The notes under the pieces are model-generated. The model did no database searches and was not told where the DNA came from. It worked only from the letters and a program-made list of their open reading frames with translations. Shown piece after piece: positions 51,483-60,602 of a stretch of 64,000 nt of DNA. Every line of letters starts with the position of its first letter. Position 1 is the stretch's first letter. The stretch comes from JAMLIN01 sp964476625. Its GTDB lineage: Bacteria; Pseudomonadota; Gammaproteobacteria; Burkholderiales; Burkholderiaceae_E. The position numbers and the translations under genes are program-made. The stretch is from contig CAYZBJ010000009.1 of assembly GCA_964476625.1 (NCBI GenBank), positions 6,816 to 70,815 on the forward strand. Direction: 5' to 3'.

Positions 51483-52610
51483 TCATGCTGCTGGTCGGCC
51501 TGCGTCGGCACCCTGCTCTTCATTCACCAGCAGTTGCAACAGACTCGGGTTGATGAACAGTTTCTCCCTGCCCAGAGCGACCGCCTGCAAGACACCAAGA
51601 TCGACCAGCTCCGCGAGGTAGCGCGATGCGGCCTGGCGCTGCGCGATGCCCTTGTCGACGACGTTGCTGATGCGGCAATACGGTTGTTCGAAGATGACGT
51701 CGATCAGCTCACGTGTGTAGATCTTGGGCCGCTCCGCCTTGACATGGGCAGCAGTCTTTTCGGAGAGGTCGCGGATGGCCACGATCTTCAGGGTAGTCCA
51801 GCGAGCGGTATCTTCGATTGCCGCCAGCATGTACAGGATCCATTGCTCCCAGGCCTGCTCGCGCGTGACGTCCAGCAGATACTGGTAGTACTCCGCCTTG
51901 TGCCGAATGATGTAGCGGCTGAGGTAAAGGATCGGCAGGTTCAAGAGACCAGCCTGGATCAGGAAGAGGATGTTCAGGATCCGTCCTGTGCGGCCGTTGC
52001 CGTCAGTGAACGGATGGATCGCTTCGAACTGGTAATGACCGATGGCAAGGCGCACCAGCGGGTCCAGGTCGGTCGCATCGTGCAGGAAGCGCTCCCAGTC
52101 AGCGAGCAACTCACGCAGCCGCTGCTGGCCAGTCGGCGGACTGTAGATGACCTCGCCGGTCTTGTCGTTGACCAACTGGGTGCCCGCTGTACTGCGGATG
52201 TCGAGCGCGGCACCTTTCAGCATTCGGCAGATCCCGACCGCGGTCGAGGTGCAAAGCGGCTTGTCCTTCAAGGACTCGAACCCGGTGCGCAGTGCCGTCC
52301 GGTAGCGCAGTGCCTCCTTGGTCGCCGGATCGGCGTGCTGATCGGCCTGGGCGAACCGGAAGAGCCGGTCGGTGGTCGTGACGATGCTCTCGATCTCCGA
52401 ACTGCCCCTCGCCTCGAGGATCGGGATCGTGTTGATCAGCATCGTCTGGTTCGGGATCAATTCCGCCGAGGCCTTCAACTCGGCGAGGGCTTCCCGTGCG
52501 CCGATGCAGGCCTTCAGCACCCGGACCGTCTCAACTGGTTGGCGAGGCGGCAGGCCGGGAATCCCGTTCCATGGTCGATCGGGACACCAGCCTGGCGCAG
52601 CTTCAGTCAT
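51483..52610 (-). CDS. Fic family AMP-transferase with C-terminal winged helix
   Basis: A 375-residue Fic protein that should transfer AMP to a protein target. The catalytic motif HPFTDGNGRTGR (residues 199-210) is canonical. An N-terminal Fic_N region carries a class II type inhibitory helix, SSEIESI (residues 70-76), where Glu74 is present but the following Gly/Asn is Ser. The flap is around YSPPTG. The C-terminus (about 300-365) is a winged helix (YCRISNVVDKGIAQRQAASR), suggesting DNA binding. No antitoxin gene precedes it. Base composition looks lower in GC than its neighbours. It has an elaborate promoter upstream. Confidence 0.9.
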   Translation of the reverse strand: MTEAAPGWCPDRPWNGIPGLPPRQPVETVRVLKACIGAREALAELKASAELIPNQTMLINTIPILEARGSSEIESIVTTTDRLFRFAQADQHADPATKEALRYRTALRTGFESLKDKPLCTSTAVGICRMLKGAALDIRSTAGTQLVNDKTGEVIYSPPTGQQRLRELLADWERFLHDATDLDPLVRLAIGHYQFEAIHPFTDGNGRTGRILNILFLIQAGLLNLPILYLSRYIIRHKAEYYQYLLDVTREQAWEQWILYMLAAIEDTARWTTLKIVAIRDLSEKTAAHVKAERPKIYTRELIDVIFEQPYCRISNVVDKGIAQRQAASRYLAELVDLGVLQAVALGREKLFINPSLLQLLVNEEQGADAGRPAA

Positions 52611-52629
52611 GATGCAATTTCTTTATTTT

Positions 52630-52706
52630 GACGACACGTCTCGAGAATATGTCGCCACCAGCGACAGGTCAATAGAATGTGTCGTCTAAATCCGATTTCG
52701 ACGACA
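52630..52706 (-). promoter_or_regulatory. Promoter and TGTCG-type operators of the fic gene
   Basis: On the minus strand TTGACC (52672-52667) and TATTCT (52649-52644) are spaced by 17 bp. The spacer is itself a perfect 6-bp dyad (TGTCGC and GCGACA around CTGGT/ACCAG bases, 52650-52666). Further upstream a 27-bp dyad with TGTCGTC and GACGACA arms (52680-52706, one mismatch in the 13-bp arms) and a single GACGACA near the start of transcription (52630-52636) repeat the same half-site. This is the layout of a tightly repressed promoter. Confidence 0.65.
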
Positions 52707-52742
52707 TAACCGGCTTTCGCCGGGTGACCTCGGGCGCTGACT

Positions 52743-52829
52743 TGGTGCCGGAGGCGGGAATCGAACCCGCACGTCCTCGCGGACACCGGATTTTGAGTCC
52801 GGCGCGTCTACCAGTTCCACCACTCCGGC
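52743..52829 (-). tRNA. tRNA-Leu (anticodon CAA)
   Basis: An 87-nt tRNA with encoded CCA. Acceptor arms GCCGGAG and CTCCGGC pair fully, the anticodon stem CCGGA/TCCGG encloses CTCAAAA with anticodon CAA, a long variable arm fits the class II leucine tRNA, and the T arm reads GGGTTCGATTCCC. It reads UUG codons. Confidence 0.97.
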
Positions 52830-52980
52830 CGAGGGGGGCCGGGCCTGTGCCCGGTCGCGCATTATCGACAATCGTCCCGGCCACCGCAAACCCGGAGGCG
52901 GGCGGGGGGCCAGTCCGGCTCGCTGCCCCCAGCCCCGCCCGCCTCGACCAGCCTGCTGTCCCGAATACAATGCCGGCTCC

Positions 52981-54030
52981 ATGCCCCTCACGCTGTCCGA
53001 CTTCGATTTCGAGCTGCCGCCCGAGCTGATCGCGCAGCGTCCGGCCGCCTCGCGCAGTGCCTCGCGGCTGCTGCACCTGCGCCGCGGCGCCGACGGCGGG
53101 CCGCGGCTCGACGACCGGGTCTTCAGCGAGTTGCCGACGCTGCTGCGCGCGGGCGACCTGCTGGTGTTCAACGACAGCCGGGTGATCCCGGCGCGCCTGC
53201 ATGGCCGCAAGGCGAGCAGCGGCCGGGTGGAGCTGCTGGTCGAGCGCGTCCTCGGGCCTGCCGAGGCCGTCGTGCAATTGCGCGCGAGCAAGCCGCCGCA
53301 GCCCGGCTCGACCCTGGTGTTCGGCGAAGCGAGCGCCACCGTGCTCGGCCGCGACGGCGGCTTCTGGACCTTGCGCTTCGACCGGCCGCTCGGCCCCCTG
53401 CTCGAGTCGATCGGCAAGCTGCCGCTGCCGCCCTACATCACGCATGAGCCCGATGCCGCCGACCTGCTGCGCTACCAGACGGTCTACGCCCGCGAGCCGG
53501 GTTCGGTTGCCGCGCCCACCGCCGGCCTGCACTTCGACGAGACTCTGCTGGCAGCGCTGGCGGCGGCCGGGGTGGGACGGGCCTTCGTGACCCTGCATGT
53601 CGGCGCCGGCACCTTCGCGCCGGTACGCACCGAGAGCCTCGCCGAGCACCGCATGCATGTCGAACGCTGCCGGGTCGATGCAGCCGCCGCCGGCGCCATC
53701 GCGCGCACTCGTGCGTCGGGCGGGCGGGTGATCGCGGTCGGCACCACGGCGCTGCGCACCCTCGAGAGCGCGGCCGACGAGGCCGGCACGATCACGCCGG
53801 GGATCCGCGATACCGGCATCTTCATCACGCCGGGCTACCGGTTCCGGGTGGTCGACCGACTGCTGACCAATTTCCACCTGCCGCGCTCGACCCTGCTGAT
53901 GCTGGTCGCCGCCTTCGCCGGGCTCGACGCGATCCGCGCCGCCTATGCGCATGCCATCGCCGAGGGCTACCGCTTCTTCAGCTACGGCGACGCCATGCTG
54001 CTCGACCTCGAGCCGGGAGCGACATGCTGA
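52981..54030 (+). CDS. queA: S-adenosylmethionine:tRNA ribosyltransferase-isomerase QueA
   Basis: QueA transfers and isomerises the ribosyl group of SAM onto preQ1 in tRNA, making epoxyqueuosine. The 349-residue protein has the N-terminal FDFELPPELIAQRPA, VFNDSRVIPARLHG, the conserved PLPPYI and TVYAREPGSVAAPTAGLHF, and LTNFHLPRSTLLMLVAAFAG. It overlaps tgt by 7 bp. It is the first gene of the queuosine-Sec cluster. Confidence 0.97.
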   Translation: MPLTLSDFDFELPPELIAQRPAASRSASRLLHLRRGADGGPRLDDRVFSELPTLLRAGDLLVFNDSRVIPARLHGRKASSGRVELLVERVLGPAEAVVQLRASKPPQPGSTLVFGEASATVLGRDGGFWTLRFDRPLGPLLESIGKLPLPPYITHEPDAADLLRYQTVYAREPGSVAAPTAGLHFDETLLAALAAAGVGRAFVTLHVGAGTFAPVRTESLAEHRMHVERCRVDAAAAGAIARTRASGGRVIAVGTTALRTLESAADEAGTITPGIRDTGIFITPGYRFRVVDRLLTNFHLPRSTLLMLVAAFAGLDAIRAAYAHAIAEGYRFFSYGDAMLLDLEPGATC

Positions 54031-55154
54031 GCTACGAGTTGCTCGCCACCGACGGGGCGGCCCGCCGTGGCCGCGTCACCTGCCGCCACGGCACGATCGA
54101 GACGCCGGTCTTCATGCCGGTGGGGACCTATGGCGCGGTCAAGGCGATGAGCCCGCGCGAGCTCGAGGAGCTCGGCGCCGAGATCACCCTGGGCAATACC
54201 TTCCACCTCTGGCTGCGCCCCGGGCTCGAGGTGATCGAGCGCTTCGGCGGGCTGCACGGCTTCAACGGCTGGCGCCGGCCGATCCTGACCGACTCGGGCG
54301 GCTTCCAGGTGTTCTCGCTCGGGGCGATGCGCAAGATCAGCGAGGAAGGGGTGCGCTTCGCCTCGCCGGTCAACGGCGACCGGCTCTTCCTCACGCCCGA
54401 GGAATCGATGCGCATCCAGTCGGTGCTCGACTCGGACATCGCGATGGTCTTCGATGAATGCACCCCCTACGAGATCGACGGCCGGCCGGCCAGCGCCGAC
54501 GAGGCGGCCGCCTCGATGCGGATGAGCCTGCGCTGGGCGCGCCGCTCGCGCGACGCGTTCGACGCCGCCGGCAATCCGAATGCGCTCTTCGGCATCGTCC
54601 AGGGCGGCATGTACGAGGACCTGCGCGACGAGTCGCTCGCCGGCCTGGTCGACATCGGCTTCGACGGCTACGCGATCGGCGGGGTGTCGGTCGGCGAGCC
54701 CAAGGCGGACATGCGCCGGATCCTGGCCCATGTGGCGCCCCGCCTGCCGGCGGACCGTCCCCGCTACCTGATGGGGGTCGGAACCCCGGAGGACCTGGTC
54801 GAGTCGGTCGCGGCGGGCATCGACATGTTCGACTGCGTGATGCCGACCCGCAACGCCCGCAACGGCTGGCTCTTCACCCGCCACGGCGACCTGCGCCTGC
54901 GCAACGCCCGCTACCGCGACGACATCCGGCCGGTCGACCCCACCTGCGGCTGCTACTGCTGCGCCAACTTCTCGCGCGCCTACCTGTACCACCTGCACAA
55001 GGTCGGGGAGATCCTCGGCGCCCGGCTGGCGACCATCCACAACCTTGCCTACTACCTCGGCCTGATGGCGGGAATGCGGGAAGCCATCGCCGGCGGCGGC
55101 TTCGAGGCCATGCGGGAGCGCTTTTCGGCCGGGCGGGCCCGCGGCGTAGACTGA
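54024..55154 (+). CDS. tgt: Queuine tRNA-ribosyltransferase Tgt
   Basis: Tgt exchanges guanine 34 for preQ1 in GUN anticodons. The 376-residue TIM-barrel protein has PVFMPVGTYGAVKAM, the general acid/base Asp in LTDSGGFQVFSLG, the nucleophile Asp in FDECTPYE, and four zinc ligands CGCYCC with the His in YLYHLHKVGE. It overlaps queA and precedes yajC by 157 bp. Confidence 0.97.
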   Translation: MLSYELLATDGAARRGRVTCRHGTIETPVFMPVGTYGAVKAMSPRELEELGAEITLGNTFHLWLRPGLEVIERFGGLHGFNGWRRPILTDSGGFQVFSLGAMRKISEEGVRFASPVNGDRLFLTPEESMRIQSVLDSDIAMVFDECTPYEIDGRPASADEAAASMRMSLRWARRSRDAFDAAGNPNALFGIVQGGMYEDLRDESLAGLVDIGFDGYAIGGVSVGEPKADMRRILAHVAPRLPADRPRYLMGVGTPEDLVESVAAGIDMFDCVMPTRNARNGWLFTRHGDLRLRNARYRDDIRPVDPTCGCYCCANFSRAYLYHLHKVGEILGARLATIHNLAYYLGLMAGMREAIAGGGFEAMRERFSAGRARGVD

Positions 55155-55311
55155 TGCCGCCCCGGGCATCCGGGGTCGCGCCGGGCGGTTTGCGGCGGGT
55201 ATAATCGCGGCGCCAGACTAGTCAAGTCCCATCCCATCTTGCTCGCGGCCGCCCCTGCGGCCCGCGCCAGCCGTCGGCGGCATGCCGACGGTCCCGTCAG
55301 GAGAATTCTTG

Positions 55312-55653
55312 GTGTTCATTTCAAACGCATACGCACAGGCCGGCGGCGGCACAGAACAACTGATGGGCTTCCTGCCGATCATCCTGATGTTCGTGGTGCT
55401 CTACTTCCTGATGATCCGCCCCCAGATGAAGCGCGCCAAGGAGCATCGCACGATGCTCGAGGCCCTCAAGAAGGGCGACGAGGTCGTCACCGGCGGTGGC
55501 GTGGTGGGCCGGGTCACCAAGGTCGGCGAAGCCTACGTCACCCTCGAGGTCTCGCACGCCGACAGCAAGACCGGCACCCAGACCATCGAGATGCAGTTCC
55601 AGAAATCTGCGATCCAGACCCTGCTGCCCAACGGCACGCTGAAATCCCTCTAG
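55312..55653 (+). CDS. yajC: Preprotein translocase subunit YajC
   Basis: A small inner-membrane protein that associates with SecDF. The 113-residue protein has one N-terminal membrane helix (MGFLPIILMFVVLYFLMIRP, with the conserved RPQMKRAKEH that follows) and a cytoplasmic domain KKGDEVVTGGGVVGRVTKV. GTG at 55312 is preferred, 8 nt after AGGAG; TTG at 55309 is nearly as good. A TATAAT at 55200-55205 suggests a separate promoter upstream of the yajC-secD-secF part. Confidence 0.94.
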   Translation: MFISNAYAQAGGGTEQLMGFLPIILMFVVLYFLMIRPQMKRAKEHRTMLEALKKGDEVVTGGGVVGRVTKVGEAYVTLEVSHADSKTGTQTIEMQFQKSAIQTLLPNGTLKSL

Positions 55654-55768
55654 GCGGACCCACCCGCCGGCGCCGCGGCCAGCGCGGCGGGCGCCAGATC
55701 ACACGGACGACGGCGGCAGGCGCAGGCAGGCCTGCCGCCGTCACGCATCCGAACCAAGGCATCGACCC

Positions 55769-57604
55769 ATGAACAGGTACCCGATCTGGAAGTACGTCGT
55801 CATCGCGATCACGATGGTGTTCGGCCTGCTCTATACCCTGCCGAACTTCTTCGGCGAGGCGCCAGCGGTGCAGGTCTCGAGCGCCAAGTCGACCGTGAAG
55901 ATCGACGACGGAATGCGCGAGCGAGTGCGCCGCGTGCTCGACGAGACCGGCATCCAGAGCACCGGGATCTTCTTCGACGGCAATTCGGTCAAGGCCAGGT
56001 TCGAGACCACCGATATCCAGTTCCACGCCCAGGCGGTGATCCAGAAGGCGCTCAACCCGGATCCCGACGACCCGAGCTGGATCGTCGCGATGAACCTGCT
56101 GTCGAACACGCCGCAGTGGCTGCTCTCGATCAACGCATTGCCGATGTACCTCGGCCTCGACCTGCGCGGTGGGGTGCACTTCCTGATGCAGGTCGACATG
56201 GCGAGCGCCCTCGACAAGCGGATGGACGGGTTCGCCGGCGAGGCCCGCACCCTGCTGCGCGAGAAGCGGATCCGCCACGCCGGCATCGACCGCGATGGCG
56301 ACGGCATCGTGATCCGCTTCCGCGAGGCCCAGGCCCGTGCCGACGCCCTCGCGACGCTCTCGCGCGACATGCAGGGCCTCGCCTTCACCGAAGCGGGCGA
56401 CGGCGAAGCCCTGCGGCTGACTGGGCGATTCAGGCCCGAGGCAGCCAAGGAGATCCAGGAGAACGCGCTGCGCCAGAACATGACCACCCTCGGCAACCGG
56501 GTCAACGAGCTCGGGGTCTCCGAGCCGGTGATCCAGCGCCAGGGCGCCGACCGGGTCGTCGTCCAGCTGCCGGGGGTGCAGGACACCGCCAAGGCGAAGG
56601 ACATCATCGGCCGCACCGCGACCCTCGAGGTCCGGCTCGTCTGCGAGCGCCCCGAGGAACTCGCCGCGCTCGCCGCCGGCAACGTCCCCTTCGGCTGCGA
56701 TCGCTATACCGATCGCGACGGCCGGCCGCTGCTCGTGCAGAAGCAGGTGATCCTCACCGGCGAGAACCTGAACAATGCCCAGCCCGGCTTCGATTCGCAG
56801 ACCCAGGAACCGACGGTCAACCTCAATCTCGACACCAATGGCGCGCGCATCTTCCGCGACATCACCCGGGCCAACATCGGCAAGCGGATGGCGATCCTGC
56901 TGTTCGAGAAGGGCAAGGGCGAGGTCGTCACCGCGCCGGTGATCCGCACCGAGATCCCCGGCGGCCGGGTCCAGATCAGCGGCCAGATGACGACCACCGA
57001 GGCCGCCGATACCGCCCTGCTGCTGCGGGCCGGCTCGCTCGCCGCCCCGATGGAGATCATCGAGGAGCGCACCATCGGCCCGAGCCTGGGCGCGGCGAAC
57101 ATCGAGAAGGGCTTTCGCAGCAACCTGTACGGCTTTCTCGCGATCGCGACCTTCATGATCGTGTACTACGCCTTCATGGGCCTGGTCTCCACGATCGCCC
57201 TGGCCTTCAACCTCGTCCTGCTGATCGCGCTGCTGTCGGTGCTCCAGGCCACCCTCACCCTGCCCGGCATCGCGGCCATCGCGCTGACCCTCGGCATGGC
57301 GATCGACGCCAACGTGCTGATCAACGAGCGCATCCGCGAGGAGCTGCGCGAGGGCGTCAGTCCGCAGGCGGCGATATCGCTCGGTTACGAGCATGCCTGG
57401 CGCACGATTCTCGACTCCAACGTGACCACGCTGATGGCCGGGCTCGCCCTGCTGATCTTCGGTTCCGGACCGGTGCGCGGCTTCGCGGTCGTGCATTGCC
57501 TGGGCATCATGACCTCGATGTTCTCGGCGGTCGTGTTCTCGCGCGGGATCGTCAACCTCTGGTATGGCCGACGCAAGAAGCTCACCCATGTCTCGATCGG
57601 CTGA
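55769..57604 (+). CDS. secD: Protein translocase subunit SecD
   Basis: SecD uses the proton gradient to complete protein export through SecYEG. The 611-residue protein has the N-terminal helix, the signature LGLDLRGGVHFLMQVD, a large periplasmic P1 region, and five C-terminal helices with GMAIDANVLINERIREELREG, which includes the key Asp of the proton path. It is followed by secF after 28 bp. Confidence 0.97.
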   Translation: MNRYPIWKYVVIAITMVFGLLYTLPNFFGEAPAVQVSSAKSTVKIDDGMRERVRRVLDETGIQSTGIFFDGNSVKARFETTDIQFHAQAVIQKALNPDPDDPSWIVAMNLLSNTPQWLLSINALPMYLGLDLRGGVHFLMQVDMASALDKRMDGFAGEARTLLREKRIRHAGIDRDGDGIVIRFREAQARADALATLSRDMQGLAFTEAGDGEALRLTGRFRPEAAKEIQENALRQNMTTLGNRVNELGVSEPVIQRQGADRVVVQLPGVQDTAKAKDIIGRTATLEVRLVCERPEELAALAAGNVPFGCDRYTDRDGRPLLVQKQVILTGENLNNAQPGFDSQTQEPTVNLNLDTNGARIFRDITRANIGKRMAILLFEKGKGEVVTAPVIRTEIPGGRVQISGQMTTTEAADTALLLRAGSLAAPMEIIEERTIGPSLGAANIEKGFRSNLYGFLAIATFMIVYYAFMGLVSTIALAFNLVLLIALLSVLQATLTLPGIAAIALTLGMAIDANVLINERIREELREGVSPQAAISLGYEHAWRTILDSNVTTLMAGLALLIFGSGPVRGFAVVHCLGIMTSMFSAVVFSRGIVNLWYGRRKKLTHVSIG

Positions 57605-57632
57605 GCCCGCCAACCAGTAAGGAGAACGCGCC

Positions 57633-58568
57633 ATGGAAATGTTCCGGATCAAGCACGACATCCCGTTCATGCGCCACGCGCTGGTGTGGAACGTGATCTC
57701 CATCGCCACCTTCGTGCTCGCGGTGTTCTTCCTCGCGACCCGGGGGCTGCACCTGTCGATCGAGTTCACCGGCGGCACCGTGATGGAGGTCAGCTACAAG
57801 AATGTCGCGCCGATCGAATCGATCCGCGGCTCGCTCGAGGAACTCGGCTATGCGGACGCCCAGGTGCAGAACTTCGGCACCTCGCACGACGCCCTGATCC
57901 GCCTGCCCCTGCGCGGCGGCGAATCCTCGGCCGAGGTCTCCGAGCGCGTTCGCGAGAAGCTGGCCACCCACGACGATTCGATCGAGGTCAACCGGGTCGA
58001 ATTCGTCGGTCCCCAGGTCGGCGAGGAACTCGCCACCGATGGGGCGATGGCCTTGCTGTTCGTGATCATCGGGATCATGGGCTACCTGGCGATGCGATTC
58101 GAATGGAAGTTCGCCATCGCGGCCATCGTCGCCAACCTGCACGACGTGGTGATCATCCTCGGCTTCTTCGCGTTCTTCCAGTGGGAGTTCTCGCTCTCGG
58201 TGCTGGCAGCGGTCCTGGCGGTGCTCGGCTATTCGGTCAATGAATCGGTGGTCATTTTCGACCGGATCCGGGAGAACTTCCGCAGGATGCGCAAGGCAAG
58301 CACCGTCGAGGTGATCAACAATGCCATCACCCGCACCATGTCGCGGACCGTGATCACCCACGGCTCCACCCAGATGATGGTGCTGTCGATGCTGTTCTTC
58401 GGCGGCCCGACCCTGCACTACTTCGCGGTCGCGCTGACGATCGGCATCCTGTTCGGCATCTACTCGTCGATCTTCGTCGGCGCGGCGATCACGATGTGGC
58501 TCGGCCTCAAGCGCGAGGACATGGTCAAGCCTGTGAAGAAGGACGACGGCCAGCCCGAACTCCCCTGA
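57633..58568 (+). CDS. secF: Protein translocase subunit SecF
   Basis: The partner of SecD, 311 residues with six helices. Typical signatures are the N-terminal FTGGTVMEVSY after the first helix, a short periplasmic domain, and GYSVNESVVIFDRIRENFR in the proton path. AAGGAGA precedes the ATG. It ends the yajC-secD-secF operon. Confidence 0.97.
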   Translation: MEMFRIKHDIPFMRHALVWNVISIATFVLAVFFLATRGLHLSIEFTGGTVMEVSYKNVAPIESIRGSLEELGYADAQVQNFGTSHDALIRLPLRGGESSAEVSERVREKLATHDDSIEVNRVEFVGPQVGEELATDGAMALLFVIIGIMGYLAMRFEWKFAIAAIVANLHDVVIILGFFAFFQWEFSLSVLAAVLAVLGYSVNESVVIFDRIRENFRRMRKASTVEVINNAITRTMSRTVITHGSTQMMVLSMLFFGGPTLHYFAVALTIGILFGIYSSIFVGAAITMWLGLKREDMVKPVKKDDGQPELP

Positions 58569-58654
58569 GCCGGATCCGAAGCTGGCAAGCGTCTGGTCCG
58601 ATCGGGGCGGCGAGGCGATACTAGCGGCGTTGGCGCGATGCGCCGCTACCGCCG

Positions 58655-59347
58655 GTGACGAACATGGCGCTCCCACCCGCACCCATCGCCGTCGAGCAGG
58701 CCCCCGTGGTCTGGGACCTCCCGACCCGGCTGTTCCACTGGCTCCTGGTGCTGCTGATCATCGGCTCCTATCTCGCCGTCAAGGCGGGCGGGAACTGGAT
58801 CGACTGGCATTTCCGCGCCGGCTACGCGATCCTCGCGCTGATCGCGTTTCGTATCGTGTGGGGCTTCGTGGGCGGGCGCTATGCGCGGTTTCGCAGCTTC
58901 CTGTTCGGCCCGCGCCGGATCCTCGCCTACCTGCGCGGCGCGCCCGATGCGCCTGCGGGTCCGGGCCACAACCCGCTCGGCGCCCTCTCGGTGTTCGCGA
59001 TGCTGCTGCTCATCGGCGCGCAGGCGGTGCTCGGCCTCTTCGCCAATGACGACATCGCCAGCGAAGGTCCGCTCGCGTCGCTGGTGAGCAAGGACACCAG
59101 CGACTTCCTCACCAGCCTGCACCTGCGCCACGAGCTCATCCTGCTCGTGCTGATCGGGCTGCATGTGGTGGCGATCGCCTGGTACCGGATCATTCGCGGC
59201 CGCAGGCTGCTGCCCCCGATGATCACCGGCCGCGACCCCCAGGCACCGCCCGGCGCGGAGTCGAGTCGTGACGATGCGAAGCTGCGCCTTGCCGCGCTCG
59301 CCATCCTGGCGGTCATCGCCGGCATCGTCTGGCTGGTGGTGCGCTAG
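58655..59347 (+). CDS. Cytochrome b561 family protein (Ni/Fe-hydrogenase b-type subunit-like)
   Basis: A membrane cytochrome of 230 residues with four to five helices. Haem-ligand histidines fit in LPTRLFHWLLVLL, WHFRAGYAIL, GHNPLGALSV and ELILLVLIGLHVVAIAWY, the pattern of the bacterial b561 family that couples to c-type electron carriers. Start may be GTG 58655 or ATG 58664; neither has a clear ribosome site. It faces a cytochrome c' gene across a hairpin and may deliver electrons to it. Confidence 0.88.
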   Translation: MTNMALPPAPIAVEQAPVVWDLPTRLFHWLLVLLIIGSYLAVKAGGNWIDWHFRAGYAILALIAFRIVWGFVGGRYARFRSFLFGPRRILAYLRGAPDAPAGPGHNPLGALSVFAMLLLIGAQAVLGLFANDDIASEGPLASLVSKDTSDFLTSLHLRHELILLVLIGLHVVAIAWYRIIRGRRLLPPMITGRDPQAPPGAESSRDDAKLRLAALAILAVIAGIVWLVVR

Positions 59348-59351
59348 TCGG

Positions 59352-59382
59352 ACCGGCCCGGACGCAGCGCGGCCGGGCCGGT
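59352..59382. terminator. Terminator-like hairpin between convergent cytochrome genes
   Basis: ACCGGCCCGG and CCGGGCCGGT form a 10-bp perfect stem with an 11-nt loop, placed 4 bp after the b561 stop and 12 bp after the cytochrome c' stop. No T-tract. Confidence 0.6.
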
Positions 59383-59394
59383 ACCTGCCCCTTG

Positions 59395-59853
59395 CTACTT
59401 CTTGCGGAAGTCGTCGTGGCAGGCCTTGCAGGCCTTGCCCGCGTCGCCGAACGCGCCCCTGAGCGCGCCTTCGTCGCCGGCGGCGGCAACCTTCGCGAGT
59501 TCGGCGACCGCGCCCTGCATGTTCTCGGCGGCCTTGTCGAACTTGGCCCGATCACTCCAGATCTCGGGCCGGGCGCGAGTCTCGCCGGCATCGGTGCCCG
59601 GGACGAAGGCAGGGAACGGCAGGTGGGACATGGTCTCGACGATCTTCGCATCAGCGGCGACCGACGGGCCATAGGGTGTCTCGCCCTTGACGACCGCGCC
59701 GATCCGGCCGAAATGCGTGGCCATCACGGTGAACGCGGCCTTGCGATACTTGACCGCGTCTTCAGGCTTGGCGAACTGGGCGGCGGCGGGGACGGCCATC
59801 ATCACGCCGGCGGCGAGCATCGCTGCCGCCCCGATACAGGTACTGAGCTTCAT
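59395..59853 (-). CDS. Cytochrome c' (class II c-type cytochrome)
   Basis: A periplasmic four-helix cytochrome of 152 residues with a signal peptide (STCIGAAAMLAAGVMMAVPA, cleavage after AAA). The haem site is at the C-terminus, CKACH at 142-146 (GKACKACHDDFRKK), as in class II. Known members bind NO and CO and relieve nitrosative stress. ATG at 59853 is 6 nt after GGGAG; the ATG just before it is possible. Confidence 0.93.
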   Translation of the reverse strand: MKLSTCIGAAAMLAAGVMMAVPAAAQFAKPEDAVKYRKAAFTVMATHFGRIGAVVKGETPYGPSVAADAKIVETMSHLPFPAFVPGTDAGETRARPEIWSDRAKFDKAAENMQGAVAELAKVAAAGDEGALRGAFGDAGKACKACHDDFRKK

Positions 59854-59953
59854 CATCGACTCCCGATTGCGTTGCGGATTCGATGCCGCTCGACGTCTCG
59901 GCATCCGGTTCAGCCGCGACCGTCTCGCGGTCGCGGCTGCGGATGCCAGACTA

Positions 59954-60544
59954 TCATTGCTTCAGCGCTTCCACCTGGATTGCGAGGCGCACTTCGTTCG
60001 TGCTCGGCGGCGCGCCGTAGGTCAGGCCCCAGTCGCTGCGATCGATCACCGCGGTCGCTTCCGCGCCGCAGACCTCGCGCTTGAGCATCGGATGCTCGCG
60101 GCATGCGAATGATTCCAGTTTCAGTTCGACCGGCTTGCGCACGCCGAGCATCTCGAGCTGGCCCGTCACCGCTACCGGCACGTCGCCCTCGAAGCGGAAA
60201 TCGCTCCCGTCGAAGCGGATCTCGGGATACTTCTCGACATTGAACAGATCCGCGCTCAGGAGGTGCTGGTTGAGCTTTGCATGGCCCATGTCGACCGAGG
60301 CGGCGTCGATGACGACCTCGATGCTGCCGGTCTTCGCCTGGCGGTCGAGTTCGATGGTGCCGCTGGTTTTCTCGAACTTGCCGCGGAACCAGGAAATGCC
60401 CATGTGGTTGGCCGCGAAGCTCGGGTAGGTGTGCGAAGGATCGATGCGATAGGTATCGGCGCTGGCGCCGGCAAACGGCATGGCGACGAGCGCAGCGGCC
60501 AGGGCGACACGCATGGCGGACGGAAACAGCGGGCGGGATGTCAT
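59954..60544 (-). CDS. YceI family periplasmic lipid-binding protein (first)
   Basis: A 196-residue lipocalin-like protein with a signal peptide (AMRVALAAALVAMPFAGASA). The YceI domain opens with TYRIDPSHTYPSFAANHMGI and contains FDVEK-like NVEKYPEIRFDGSD. Members bind polyisoprenoids such as ubiquinone-8 in the periplasm. AGGAG precedes the ATG. It lies 100 bp before the cytochrome c' gene on the same strand. Confidence 0.92.
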   Translation of the reverse strand: MTSRPLFPSAMRVALAAALVAMPFAGASADTYRIDPSHTYPSFAANHMGISWFRGKFEKTSGTIELDRQAKTGSIEVVIDAASVDMGHAKLNQHLLSADLFNVEKYPEIRFDGSDFRFEGDVPVAVTGQLEMLGVRKPVELKLESFACREHPMLKREVCGAEATAVIDRSDWGLTYGAPPSTNEVRLAIQVEALKQ

Positions 60545-60602
60545 CGGTACAGGACTCCTTGCAGGGGATGGATCAAGACGGAATGGGGATCGCCACAGGG
60601 CC

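Noticed and set aside
52743..52829. Attachment site duplication at tRNA-Leu
   Set aside because: No second copy of the tRNA 3' end was seen in the window.
52679..53029. Plus-strand frame of 116 codons over the tRNA
   Set aside because: It runs across tRNA-Leu and the fic operator dyad; no protein similarity.
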